Positions 8,681-17,110 of a stretch of 64,000 nt of DNA are shown here, one piece after another. The stretch's first letter is position 1; the number at the start of each line of letters is the position of its first letter. The notes under the pieces are model-generated. The model had not been told where the DNA came from and did not search any database. It saw only the letters and a list, made by a program, of their open reading frames with translations. The stretch is from CBDCRK01 sp965220955. GTDB taxonomy: Bacteria; Desulfobacterota; Binatia; Bin18; CBDCRK01. The DNA lies in contig CBDCRK010000045.1 of NCBI GenBank assembly GCA_965220955.1, forward strand, positions 62,001 through 126,000, given 5' to 3'. Position numbers and translations under genes: made by a program.

Positions 8681-9968
8681 GTGGCTTTGCCCGTACGCTA
8701 CAGACTGGTTGGTCTGCTTGCTGCTGGTAGCACTATTAACTATGCCGACCGGGTGAACATCTCGGTGGCCGCGCCGGTAATGATGGCGGCTCTTGGCTGG
8801 GATGAGGCTCGTTTTGGCGTGATCTTTTCTGTCTTCCTTATTGGTTATACACTGCTGCAGGTTCCTGGTGGGGTGATTGCCGACCGCTATAATACCTGCA
8901 AAGCGTTGGCAATAGCATGTATAGGTTTCTCGGTGTTCACCGCGCTCACTCCTTTGGGGGCTCTGGGCTTTGGGTTGATGCTGGCTATCCGCTTTGGGGT
9001 GGGGCTGTTTGAATCGGTCAGCTTCCCGGCTTATGCGGCGCTCAACTCGCGCTGGGTTCCTCGCCATGAATATGGCCGCGCACAGACCATTAGCCTTTCA
9101 GGTGCGCATCTGGGCCAGGCTCTTGCCTACCCCATTACCACCTGGTTAGTAGTAACCTTTTCTTGGCCAATGGTATTTTACTTTAACGCCCTTCTGGGCG
9201 GAGTGTGGCTGATTGCTTGGCTAGTCTTTGCTACCAACACTCCAGCTGAACACCCCAGAATGAGTCAGGCAGAACTCCATGAGATTGAGGCCAACCTGGC
9301 GCCTCGCTCAAAAGTTGCTGTGTCGCCCTGGTCAATGCTCAAGGAGCCGCAGGTACTGCTGCTTTCGTTTGCTTACCTTTGCGTGGTTTATGGCTTGTGG
9401 ATCATTTATCTTGTGGATGCCTACCTACCTGGTCAAAGGTCGGGGCTTTTCACTAGAAGCCATGGGCCTGCTCGGCATGATTCCCACTATCGCTGGCTTT
9501 GTTGGGTTAATCAGCGGAGGTACGTTGTCGGATGTGCTGCTACGTCGAGGCTTTAGTGTTCGTTTTGCTAGAGCTCAAGCACCGGCCCTATGCCTACTGC
9601 TGGGAGCGCCTGTTATTGTAGCTGCCCCGCTGGTGCCCTGGGGCAGTGTATCGGTTGCCTGTCTGGCCATTTATATGTTCCTCTCGAACCTAGGCGGCGG
9701 TGCCTTCTGGGCCATTCCCTTAGAACTTAATCCTAGGCTTACCGGTTCTATCTCCGGTGTGATGAACGGTGCAGGCAATTTTGCTGGTATTTTTGGACCC
9801 ATGAGCGCCGGCTTTCTGGTAGCGGCCACCGGCACCTGGACCTTGCCCTTTCTGGTGATGGGAGGGTTAATGGTGGTATCTTCTGTGGTTTACTATTTCC
9901 TGGTTATTCCTGAGCCTATTGAGATTAAGACGGGGCTGCCGGAAACGGTAGTGCAAGAAGCACGATAA
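8681..9968 (+). pseudogene. MFS transporter (anion:cation symporter type), frameshifted
   Basis: The two overlapping frames together make a complete 12-helix major facilitator. Frame one from GTG 8681 (after AAGGAGGAGAAGGG) gives helices 1-6 with the loop motif GGVIADRYN. Homology then passes to the next frame at WMPTYLVKGRGFSLEAMGLLG. One extra G around 9413 (in CTTGTGG) explains the shift; without it the reading frame runs to 9968. The family resembles ACS-type carriers of organic acids such as hydroxyphenylacetate or galactonate. It would import the substrate of the downstream catabolic genes. Either a recent pseudogene or a sequencing error. Confidence 0.85.
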
Positions 9969-10063
9969 ATATTTACATTATACGGCTGTTCTGTACTTCT
10001 TGCAGCGCCTGAGGTAGAGAGAGGGGTAATCCTTTCAATGGATATAATTGGAGGAGGTTTTCC

Positions 10064-11023
10064 ATGCCTACTTTGCCCAAGTTTTCTGATCTTCCTCTAG
10101 TCGGCCCGACCGCAGAGCGGCATGCCTGGGGTGTGTTTGGCCAAGACAACCAGCTCGGCACTGTAAATCTGCTTACCCCTGAGCGGGTCAAGTTGGCGGC
10201 CACATTGGTACGCACGGGGAGAGTGATCAACTTAAACCTGCCTCTCAATTTCCCCATTACCCTCTATGGCGGACACCGTACCGGGTACAAGCATCATATT
10301 GAGGTCAACCGTGGCGGCCGTGATGATTATGTGGACAACTTTGCCATGCAGGGCTCAAGCCAGTGGGATAGCCTGCGCCATATTCGTTTTCGCGAGTTTG
10401 GCTACTACGGCGGGCGCCAGGACGAGGATCTGGACAGCAAGGGGGAACTAGGAGTCGAACACTGGGCTCGTCATGGCATTATTGGTCGGGGAGTGCTGTT
10501 GGATGTCGCCGGCTATATGGAGAGAGAAGGCACGCCGCTGGACATGACCAAAAAATTCTCCATGGACGGAGAGTTTCTTGCAAGGGTTGCTTGTGCTGAA
10601 AACGTTGAGATCCAACCGGGCGATATCTTGCTCCTGCGTAGTGGCTGGCTTGCCTGGTACAAGGGCCTGGACGAGGCCGGACGTGAGGCGCTTAGGGACA
10701 CCCTACACCCTGGCGAAGGCGGGATGGCCTGTCCGGGTCTTGACGCCAGCCAAGCCACGGCTGCCTGGGTGTGGGATCACCAGATTGCGGCTATAGCTGC
10801 AGACAACGTAGCGCTTGAGGCCCTGCCGGTGGAGGTGCAGGCAGGTTTCCAACATCGGCGACTTATTGCGCTTCAGGGTATGCCTATTGGTGAGGTGTGG
10901 GAGCTGGACGAGCTGGCTCGGGACTGTGCCCAAGATGGTATCTATGAGTTTATGCTGGTGTCCGCGCCTCTCTATCTCCCCGGTGGTGTTGGCTCCCCAC
11001 CCAACGCCTACGCCATTAAGTGA
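10064..11023 (+). CDS. Cyclase-family (kynurenine formamidase-like) metal-dependent hydrolase
   Basis: A 319-residue member of the cyclase superfamily. The metal-site region, usually H-x-G-T-H-x-D, appears here as SSQWDSLRHIRF near residue 100, a variant seen in long-chain members. Other family marks are LLDVAGY, IQPGDILLLRSGW near residue 185 and the C-terminal AIAADNVALEALP. Members hydrolyse amides or lactones with a bound metal. Start follows TTGGAGGAGGTTTTCC. Ten bases separate it from the CoA-transferase, so they form one operon with the enoyl-CoA hydratase. Substrate not deducible. Confidence 0.85.
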   Translation: MPTLPKFSDLPLVGPTAERHAWGVFGQDNQLGTVNLLTPERVKLAATLVRTGRVINLNLPLNFPITLYGGHRTGYKHHIEVNRGGRDDYVDNFAMQGSSQWDSLRHIRFREFGYYGGRQDEDLDSKGELGVEHWARHGIIGRGVLLDVAGYMEREGTPLDMTKKFSMDGEFLARVACAENVEIQPGDILLLRSGWLAWYKGLDEAGREALRDTLHPGEGGMACPGLDASQATAAWVWDHQIAAIAADNVALEALPVEVQAGFQHRRLIALQGMPIGEVWELDELARDCAQDGIYEFMLVSAPLYLPGGVGSPPNAYAIK

Positions 11024-11032
11024 GGTGATACA

Positions 11033-12244
11033 ATGAAGCAGGCGCTCAACGGCATGCGAGTCCTCGACTTCACCCAGGTGATGGCTGGCCCCTTTTGTAC
11101 AATGCTCCTGGGTGACTTGGGTGCCGATGTGATCAAGGTGGAGTCACCAGGAGGCGATGCCACCCGTAAGATGGGCGGCAGTTTGGGTACGGAAAGCTCG
11201 GGCTTCTGGGCCGTTAACCGCAACAAACGGGGGATTGTCCTCAACCTCAAGGACCCGCGGGGGCAGGAGGTTGCCTGTGCCCTGGTCACCCGGGCGGACA
11301 TTCTGGTAGAAAACTATCGCTTTGGGGTGATGGACTCTTTTGGCTTGGGTTACAAGGATCTGCACAAGAGTAACCCGGGTCTGATCTACGCCTCGATCTC
11401 CGGCTTTGGTCACACGGGCCCCTACGCTCATATGGGTGGGTTTGATCTAGTGGCTCAGGGGATGTCTGGCCTTATGTCAGTCACCGGAGAGGTTGGCATG
11501 CCTCCGGTGAAGTGCGGCATTCCGGTTACCGACTTGGGTGGTGGGCTCTTTGCTTTGCAGGCTATTCTTGCCGCGTATATCCACCGCCTCCGCACTGGAG
11601 AGGGGCAGCATATCGACACCTCACTTCTGGAAGCCGGGGTTGCCTTCTCTGTGTGGGAATCAACCCAATATTTTTCCAGCGGTGAGATTCCCGAACCCAT
11701 GGGTTCGGCCCACCGTATGTCTGCGCCTTACCAGGCTATTCAGTGTGCCGACGGCTACATGACTCTGGGCGCGGCTAACCAGCGAACCTGGGAGCGGTTT
11801 GCCCAAACTATTGGCCGGCCGGACCTGCTTGACCGCCCGGAGTATGGGGATAACAAGCAACGGGTGCAGAACCGTCACCAACTGGCCCAGGAGATCGAGA
11901 CGGTTACCATCACCCAGTCTCGGGACCACTGGCTTAAGGTGTTGGAGGAGGCCGGAGTGCCGTGTGGACCTATCTTTAACTATGCCGAGGTTTTTGCTGA
12001 CCCCCATGTGCGAGAACGGGGCATGGTGCAGGAGATCGACCACCCTGTAGGCGGCCGCATCCAGGTTTTGGGGCCAGCAGCCAAGCTATCCGAGACGCCG
12101 GCTCGCCTTAGCCGTCCTTCACCTCTGTATGGGGAGCATACAGCCGAGGTACTGCGCGAGATCGGATACACGGACGAAGACATCCAGGAATTAGTAGAAT
12201 CTGGGGTTGTAGTTCTGGATACGTCTGAAACTACTGCTCCTTAG
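11033..12244 (+). CDS. CaiB/BaiF family III CoA-transferase
   Basis: The 403-residue product opens with GMRVLDFTQVMAGPFC and LGDLGADVIKVESPGGD, and has NRNKRGIVLNLKDPRG and GFGHTGPY, all hallmarks of family III CoA-transferases. The catalytic aspartate is expected in the region ILVENYRFGVMD-FGLGY to QGMSGLMSVTG, where FDLVAQ (around residue 141) fits the usual position. It would transfer CoA to a carboxylic acid. It lies between a cyclase-type hydrolase and an enoyl-CoA hydratase, so the likely sequence is hydrolysis, CoA activation, then hydration. Third CaiB-type gene pairings also occur at 28.5-31 kb. Confidence 0.9.
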   Translation: MKQALNGMRVLDFTQVMAGPFCTMLLGDLGADVIKVESPGGDATRKMGGSLGTESSGFWAVNRNKRGIVLNLKDPRGQEVACALVTRADILVENYRFGVMDSFGLGYKDLHKSNPGLIYASISGFGHTGPYAHMGGFDLVAQGMSGLMSVTGEVGMPPVKCGIPVTDLGGGLFALQAILAAYIHRLRTGEGQHIDTSLLEAGVAFSVWESTQYFSSGEIPEPMGSAHRMSAPYQAIQCADGYMTLGAANQRTWERFAQTIGRPDLLDRPEYGDNKQRVQNRHQLAQEIETVTITQSRDHWLKVLEEAGVPCGPIFNYAEVFADPHVRERGMVQEIDHPVGGRIQVLGPAAKLSETPARLSRPSPLYGEHTAEVLREIGYTDEDIQELVESGVVVLDTSETTAP

Positions 12245-12260
12245 GTAGGAGGTGATTTGC

Positions 12261-13040
12261 TTGAGTGAACCTGAGCTCCTGTTTGAACGGGATGGCCCGC
12301 TAGCTAGGGTGACCTTCAACCGGCCCGAGTCCTACAACGCCATGACGTGGGCTATGTACGATAAGCTGGTGGAGGCCTGTGAGACGGTAGATGCTGACTC
12401 GGAGCTGCGCGTCCTGATTCTATGTGGAGCGGGTGGCAAGGCGTTTGTGGTGGGGACGGATATCAGCCAGTTCCAGTCATTTCGCACGCCGGAGGACGCA
12501 ATCGAATACGAAAGCCGGCTTGACCGGGTCATTAACCGGCTGGAGGCGGTTAGTAAACCTACCATTACAGCCATTGAGGGGTACGCGGTAGGAGCCGGTG
12601 CGTCCATTGCCCTGGCCTGTGATCTGCGGTACTGCACGCCGGAGAGTAAGATGGGTGTGCCCATTGCCCGAACGCTCGGCAACTGTTTATCGGTGGCCAA
12701 TTATGCTCGGTTGGTTGATCTTCTTGGGCCGGCCCGCACAAAGGAGATGATTTTCCGTGCCCAGTTGGTAAAAGCGGAGGAAGCGCACCAGGTTGGGCTG
12801 GTCAACGAGGTGGTGCCGGCTGATCGCCTATACGCGCGCGTGCAGGAGGTGGCAACCGAGATTGCTCGTCATGCTCCCATTACTATTCGGGTAACCAAAG
12901 AAGCAATTCGCCGGCTGCAGGAATACCGCCGAGATCTGCAGTGTGAAGATCTTGTTGTGCAGGCATACATGAGTGAGGATTTCCGGGAAGGTGTCAACGC
13001 CTTTCTGGAGAAACGTAAACCGGTCTTCCGCGGGCAATAG
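12261..13040 (+). CDS. Enoyl-CoA hydratase/isomerase family protein
   Basis: A 259-residue crotonase-fold protein. The oxyanion-hole segments FVVGTDISQF near residue 65 and AVGAGASIALACDLRY near residue 115 are clear, as is the VTKEAIRRL helix near the end. Usual hydratase glutamates are not obvious in the GNCLSVANYARLVDLLG segment, so another crotonase reaction is possible. I choose TTG 12261 because AGGAGGT lies 7 bp upstream; a GTG at 12252 would overlap that site. Last gene of the cyclase/CoA-transferase operon; the accessory island begins 43 bp after its stop. Confidence 0.88.
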   Translation: MSEPELLFERDGPLARVTFNRPESYNAMTWAMYDKLVEACETVDADSELRVLILCGAGGKAFVVGTDISQFQSFRTPEDAIEYESRLDRVINRLEAVSKPTITAIEGYAVGAGASIALACDLRYCTPESKMGVPIARTLGNCLSVANYARLVDLLGPARTKEMIFRAQLVKAEEAHQVGLVNEVVPADRLYARVQEVATEIARHAPITIRVTKEAIRRLQEYRRDLQCEDLVVQAYMSEDFREGVNAFLEKRKPVFRGQ

Positions 13041-13082
13041 CCCGGCAGTGTGCAGAGCCCGCAAAATCATTAGAGGATTTCT

Positions 13083-13151
13083 CTAGCTGGACGCCGGCAA
13101 CGATTCACGGAAAACTGGGCCATTTGCGTAGAACCTGTTTAATTCCAGTCG
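13083..13151. repeat. Left 69-bp direct repeat bounding the accessory island
   Basis: This 69-bp segment matches 18837-18905 at 66 of 69 positions in the same orientation (differences at 13088, 13111 and 13128). It lies just after the enoyl-CoA hydratase stop. No tRNA or known insertion-sequence end is recognisable in it. Together the two copies enclose the RiPP and Septu-like genes. Confidence 0.9.
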
Positions 13152-13332
13152 GTTGGAGGAGTTTTGTGGTTTTTCAAGCCCACGTCGTCACCCACCTCCC
13201 CGACTTCTTGACGCTCTCCTCTATGGGAGCTTGCCCCCTTCGCCTGTTACTTGAGGCTGTTACCCTTTGTGGTCCTTAGCTATCTTTTCTATTTAAAAAA
13301 TTAGGAATCAACAGTGAATTCATGCTAACTTA

Positions 13333-13362
13333 TTGACTTATCTAATAATTATCGATTATATG
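13333..13362 (+). promoter_or_regulatory. Candidate promoter of the RiPP operon
   Basis: TTGACT (13333-13338), 18-bp AT-rich spacer, TATATG (13357-13362), or TTATAT with 17 bp. It leaves an untranslated leader of about 160 nt before the precursor. The 13152-13529 stretch holds nothing else I can identify. Confidence 0.4.
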
Positions 13363-13529
13363 TGTCTATTTCTTTTCACGTCTGTTCTCGGGCAAGTTTT
13401 TGTTTTTATTCAAAATCATCCGTTAAACAAGGAATTACTGGAGCGGAGAAAACTAGATCTATAACCCCTATTTTACAAAATAAGATCGAAACGATTTTCA
13501 TTTCTACACACTTTTCGGAGGTGACTTTA

Positions 13530-13715
13530 ATGATTAAAACTAGCACACCCCCCAAAATCGAATCTGACCCACCTGAAAAACCCTCTGAGCTGAATGTTAG
13601 CAAAATCCCCAGCCCTGTCCTTGTACGGCTAATTGAAGAAGTACGCAATAATGAGGAGATCGGCGCGGCTCACGCATACAACCGTTTTCACAATCGACAC
13701 AACAGGTCACGGTGA
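13530..13715 (+). CDS. YhhA-like cyclophane RiPP precursor peptide
   Basis: A 61-residue peptide. Residues 1-48 look like a leader with a helical recognition segment SPVLVRLIEEVRNNEE, similar to precursors of cyclophane-forming radical SAM systems. The C-terminal core YNRFHNRHNRSR contains three aromatic-Asn-Arg triplets (Y50-N-R, H54-N-R, H57-N-R), each fitting the three-residue pattern in which an aromatic ring is crosslinked to the beta carbon of residue 3. ATG 13530 follows CGGAGGTGACTTTA; the frame is open upstream but lacks a ribosome site. The maturase gene begins 20 bp downstream. Assignment to the YhhA group rests on memory of the family and should be tested by profile search. Confidence 0.75.
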   Translation: MIKTSTPPKIESDPPEKPSELNVSKIPSPVLVRLIEEVRNNEEIGAAHAYNRFHNRHNRSR

Positions 13716-13735
13716 TGTGAACTGCAAGGTGAGAC

Positions 13736-14860
13736 GTGATCGAGCTTGACACGATTCTCATAAAGGTTGTCAGCCGTTGTAATATCGATTGTCACTATTG
13801 CTATGTTTACAACATGGGAGATACTGGATGGGCCAGCATGCCCAAGCAGATGTCCCATGAAACAACGGTAGCCTTGGCAACCGCTTTAGGGGATCTGTAC
13901 TGCACACAAAAGCGTCCTTTCGCAGTAGTGCTCCACGGTGGGGAGCCGTTTTTGCTTGGCCCGATAAAACTTAAACGTCTGATCACAACTCTTCGCGATG
14001 CTTTACCTCCTGAGACTGCCTTTAGTCTGCAAACCAACGGCATCCTGATCACAGAAGAAATACTCCACGTATGCTCTGAAATTCGAACAACTTTGTCAGT
14101 CAGCATCGACGGCCCCCGGCATATCCATGACCGGAACCGGGTGGGCTACAGAGGCCAGGGGACCTACGATAAGGTTATGCGAGGGATTGAGCTTTTGCGT
14201 GATCACCGGGACGCAGACTTTTTATACTCCGGCCTGCTGGCTGTCGTCGATCCCTATTCCGACCCTTCAGAAGTTTATAGTTTCTTTAAGATGCTCAGCC
14301 CCCCCGAAGTCAACTTCCTGTACAGGGACGGGAACCATACATGCTTTCCCGCGGGGAAAAAGTCTTTTCAATCGGCGGAATATGGTGAATGGTTTGTCCG
14401 ACTGTTAGATATTTATCTTTACGACCCATACCCGCTACGGATTCGGTTTCTTGATGATTTGATGAGGATTGTGATCGGCGGTACGGCAACGAAGGACGGT
14501 GTCGGACTCACCGATTTTGGAGTACTGATTGTTGACACAGACGGGTCTATAGCAAAGAACGACACATTAAAGAGTGCCTTTAATGGAGCAGACCGTTTCA
14601 CGCAGAAGTGGTCGGTCCATACGCACAGGCTAGGAGAGATACTCAATTCGACTGAGTTCGCGGATTACCATGTGTCGCAGCGGCCAACATCGAGGGTCTG
14701 CAGAGCCTGTCCGGAACTTAAGGTTTGCGGCGGTGGGATGGCACTCCACCGTTGGCGAGACGAGAACGGGTTCGATAATCCCTCTGTGTATTGTGCAGAT
14801 CAGCTATTATTAATTCGTAACATCCGCAATCAAATCACCGCCCTCCGCAAATGCGCATAA
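13736..14860 (+). CDS. Radical SAM/SPASM-type peptide maturase, cyclophane-forming (YhhB-like)
   Basis: The 374-residue protein begins with the radical SAM motif C15-N-I-D-C19-H-Y-C22, then VVLHGGEP and FSLQTNGIL, the SAM-binding strands. The C-terminus has the cysteine pattern CRACPELKVCGGG and a final SVYC, a SPASM/twitch-like site for auxiliary Fe-S clusters, as in XyeB/FxsB-type maturases. It should install C-C crosslinks in the preceding precursor. Start is GTG 13736 after AAGGTGAGAC. Its stop overlaps the start of the oxygenase gene by 10 bp. Family III crosslinking chemistry is established for relatives; specificity for this core is inferred. Confidence 0.88.
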   Translation: MIELDTILIKVVSRCNIDCHYCYVYNMGDTGWASMPKQMSHETTVALATALGDLYCTQKRPFAVVLHGGEPFLLGPIKLKRLITTLRDALPPETAFSLQTNGILITEEILHVCSEIRTTLSVSIDGPRHIHDRNRVGYRGQGTYDKVMRGIELLRDHRDADFLYSGLLAVVDPYSDPSEVYSFFKMLSPPEVNFLYRDGNHTCFPAGKKSFQSAEYGEWFVRLLDIYLYDPYPLRIRFLDDLMRIVIGGTATKDGVGLTDFGVLIVDTDGSIAKNDTLKSAFNGADRFTQKWSVHTHRLGEILNSTEFADYHVSQRPTSRVCRACPELKVCGGGMALHRWRDENGFDNPSVYCADQLLLIRNIRNQITALRKCA

Positions 14861-15456
14861 CAGCGGATAGCATGTTTAATTTTTCCACCTTCCAGGTGTT
14901 TACTGCACCATTCAAATATTTTCTTGCCGACGAGGCATTCGGCCATGGCATCAGTCTGTTGTTATTGGAGTGGCTCGAATCGCACGCGCCGTGGAAGCTG
15001 GTAATCACGGATTTTTATGAGCAGTATGAATGTAACTTTCTAGACGTGCAGTTACCTGCACACTTATTCTTTCTCCAGGAGCAGACGTTTCTTGATGACA
15101 TAAAGGGAAGAATAGAAAGAGTGTTCGAAGTGAACTTGAGCCCTCAGATAGATCTGAACGCCCATAAACTCATCCCTAGCCAACGTATCAGACTTCATAA
15201 CGATTTCATTCTGGGACAAGAAACACATCGCCTGCTAATCCAGTTGAATCGCGGCTGGACCGACGAAAAAGGTGGCCTGCTCATCTTTTTCAATAGTTCA
15301 AATCCCGCTGACGTACACAGAGTATTTCTTCCCGGCCATAACAGGGCAGTTGGGTTCGCTATTTCTCCGAATTCGCATCACGCAGTCTCCACTGTGCACA
15401 GCGGCGAACGCTTTACCCTTGTGTACTCATTCTACGAACGAGTTGGTCGTGTTTAG
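14851..15456 (+). CDS. 2OG-Fe(II) oxygenase of cyclophane RiPP cluster (YhhC-like)
   Basis: A 201-residue double-stranded beta-helix dioxygenase. The iron triad is visible as H116-N-D118 and H177 (SHHAV), with R187 in GERFTLVYSFY positioned to bind 2-oxoglutarate. It probably hydroxylates the crosslinked peptide. ATG 14851 overlaps the maturase by 10 bp; an ATG at 14872 is an alternative and neither has a strong ribosome site, consistent with translational coupling. The downstream HExxH gene starts within its last codons. Confidence 0.82.
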   Translation: MRITADSMFNFSTFQVFTAPFKYFLADEAFGHGISLLLLEWLESHAPWKLVITDFYEQYECNFLDVQLPAHLFFLQEQTFLDDIKGRIERVFEVNLSPQIDLNAHKLIPSQRIRLHNDFILGQETHRLLIQLNRGWTDEKGGLLIFFNSSNPADVHRVFLPGHNRAVGFAISPNSHHAVSTVHSGERFTLVYSFYERVGRV

Positions 15457-16318
15457 GCTGTCTGATCAGATCAGGGCATCATTAGGGCGTAGCGACATTC
15501 CTCCGTGGCTGCCGGAACTGACGGATCAATTGGTAGCAGTCGGCTGGGAGCGATTAAATCGAGAGACGGGCCTAACCCCGGACACTTATAGCACGGCCAG
15601 AGCGTCGAGTGGGAACGCGAGTGCCCAACTGGTAGTTGTGCGCGACGTGCCGGTCAGCTACGAGTCCAGTGGGATCAGAACATTCATTCAACTGGAAGTA
15701 CCCACTGCGGATCTCGTACATCTATACGAAGGTACAGGCATTAAGTTCTACACTGCTCAAGAACTATCCAGCCCCACTGTCCTCACTTGTTTAGAAGAAG
15801 CGATACGAATCATCAGACACGTCCCCAGCCTTTGGAGAACAGTCAGTGCTCTAGTAAGATCCTTGCATATGATAAAACCAACGGACGATGAACACGATAC
15901 AAGCTTCAGCGAGCCGCATCTACCCTTCTCCGTATTTGTATCGGTTCCCCACCAACGCATACGGAATGACGTACTGCGTGTAGCGGAAGCGATTGTTCAT
16001 GAGGCCATGCACCTTCAGCTTACTTTGATAGAGAAGATCGTGCCGCTTGTGGCATGTACACAGCGCAAATATTTTTCGCCCTGGCGGGAAGAGTACAGGA
16101 CTGCGCAAGGCATGCTACATGCTTTATACGTGTTTAGAGTAATCGACCGTCTGCTGCAGGAGTTACTCTCAAGCCCTCACTTGCGAAGAGAAGAATTAAG
16201 CTATGCGCGAATGCGGAGAATCCAAATTGCAGCCCAGATGCGTGAAGTAGAACCTTTTCGCGACTGCCCGGACTTAACAGTCCACGGATTCAATTTGGTA
16301 GGCCGGCTGCTAATTTGA
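15449..16318 (+). CDS. HExxH-type peptide beta-hydroxylase-like RiPP protein
   Basis: The 289-residue product carries H184-E-A-M-H188 followed about 25 residues later by SPWREEY...GMLHALYVF. This combination matches the HEXXH-motif family found in RiPP clusters, whose members have been described as 2-oxoglutarate-dependent peptide beta-hydroxylases despite the protease-like motif. I place the start at GTG 15449, overlapping the oxygenase stop by 8 bp; the frame continues upstream inside the oxygenase gene but that part is a shadow. As fourth gene of the operon it would add a second oxidative step. A protease role is a less likely alternative. Confidence 0.75.
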   Translation: MFRLSDQIRASLGRSDIPPWLPELTDQLVAVGWERLNRETGLTPDTYSTARASSGNASAQLVVVRDVPVSYESSGIRTFIQLEVPTADLVHLYEGTGIKFYTAQELSSPTVLTCLEEAIRIIRHVPSLWRTVSALVRSLHMIKPTDDEHDTSFSEPHLPFSVFVSVPHQRIRNDVLRVAEAIVHEAMHLQLTLIEKIVPLVACTQRKYFSPWREEYRTAQGMLHALYVFRVIDRLLQELLSSPHLRREELSYARMRRIQIAAQMREVEPFRDCPDLTVHGFNLVGRLLI

Positions 16319-16333
16319 TTGACTGGTAGTTTG

Positions 16334-17110
16334 TTAAGCCTGCCGCTTAAGAATGTAATCCTGAGCCATCGAACTATACTCGGCGCTAGGGAGGATTGCG
16401 GCTTTCAGGAATTCCCGAGCCTTGCCAGCCAATGATTGTAGTTTACGCCTTCGCGGGATCTCTTTCGCACACTCCACGAGGTCGAGGAATGTGTCTAACT
16501 CTCGGAGCTTTTTTAGTCTTTCTTCTCTAAGAGAATTCCTGCGCAGCCCAATCTCTTCAATGGTGGTCTGACCTATTGGGGTCAATCCCTGGGGGGCATC
16601 ATCCTTGAATTGTATGTGGTCGCGCGGATTCTGTTTGGCAGGGTGAACGAAGAGGGGCTGCTCAAGGTTAATATCATTATGGTGAAAGCGGGCACGGTGA
16701 TGAGGGTTTGCCAGAGGGAAGAGGGTGTGCTTGTAGATACTGTTACATGGATGACAACTCAAGAGCAAATTGTCCCACTCATAGGCTAACCAATAGTAAC
16801 CAGGATGTTCCTCGTTACTGTCGTGCGTCTGCCTTACGCCGCTTTTGGGTCGGAAGTGTTCGACGGCGAGATTGATGGGATCGGGATACCAAGTTTCGCA
16901 GTAGCAGCATTTGTTGTATTGAGCCTTCAATAAGACTTCCTTTACCTGTTTCGCATTATAGATTTTTTTCTTCAATTGAGGAAACCTTCTCCTACCGGAG
17001 AGGTACTCGTCAGGACAAAGATCGAAAGATTCGCAATCCAGCTTGGTCTGCTTGACCCCGCTTCTCAAGAGATAGGCAGGGGTCACACTCGGCTTTACGA
17101 TGAGGATCAT
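16334..17110 (-). CDS. ptuB: HNH endonuclease of Septu-like defence pair (PtuB/TIGR02646-like)
   Basis: A 258-residue protein with a zinc-finger HNH fold: C68/C71 (KCCYCE), E84-H85 (VEHFRPKSG), W-A-Y-E-W-D-N, then C119-H-P-C122-N. This layout is the TIGR02646 family found as PtuB in Septu and next to some retrons. It would act as the DNA-cleaving effector in the cytoplasm. Its ATG overlaps the TGA of the ATPase gene by 4 bp. It is convergent with the RiPP operon, 15 bp from the HExxH gene stop, leaving no room for a separate terminator. Confidence 0.85.
   Translation of the reverse strand: MILIVKPSVTPAYLLRSGVKQTKLDCESFDLCPDEYLSGRRRFPQLKKKIYNAKQVKEVLLKAQYNKCCYCETWYPDPINLAVEHFRPKSGVRQTHDSNEEHPGYYWLAYEWDNLLLSCHPCNSIYKHTLFPLANPHHRARFHHNDINLEQPLFVHPAKQNPRDHIQFKDDAPQGLTPIGQTTIEEIGLRRNSLREERLKKLRELDTFLDLVECAKEIPRRRKLQSLAGKAREFLKAAILPSAEYSSMAQDYILKRQA

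Noticed and set aside
8630..9067. 145-codon minus-strand frame opposite the MFS transporter
   Set aside because: Antisense shadow of a clearly coding membrane protein.
13362..13529. Upstream extension of the RiPP precursor frame
   Set aside because: The strong ribosome site is directly before ATG 13530; the upstream part is AT-rich leader sequence with no family resemblance.
15272..15448. Upstream extension of the HExxH protein
   Set aside because: It lies within the oxygenase gene in another frame; homology-like sequence only begins at about 15449.
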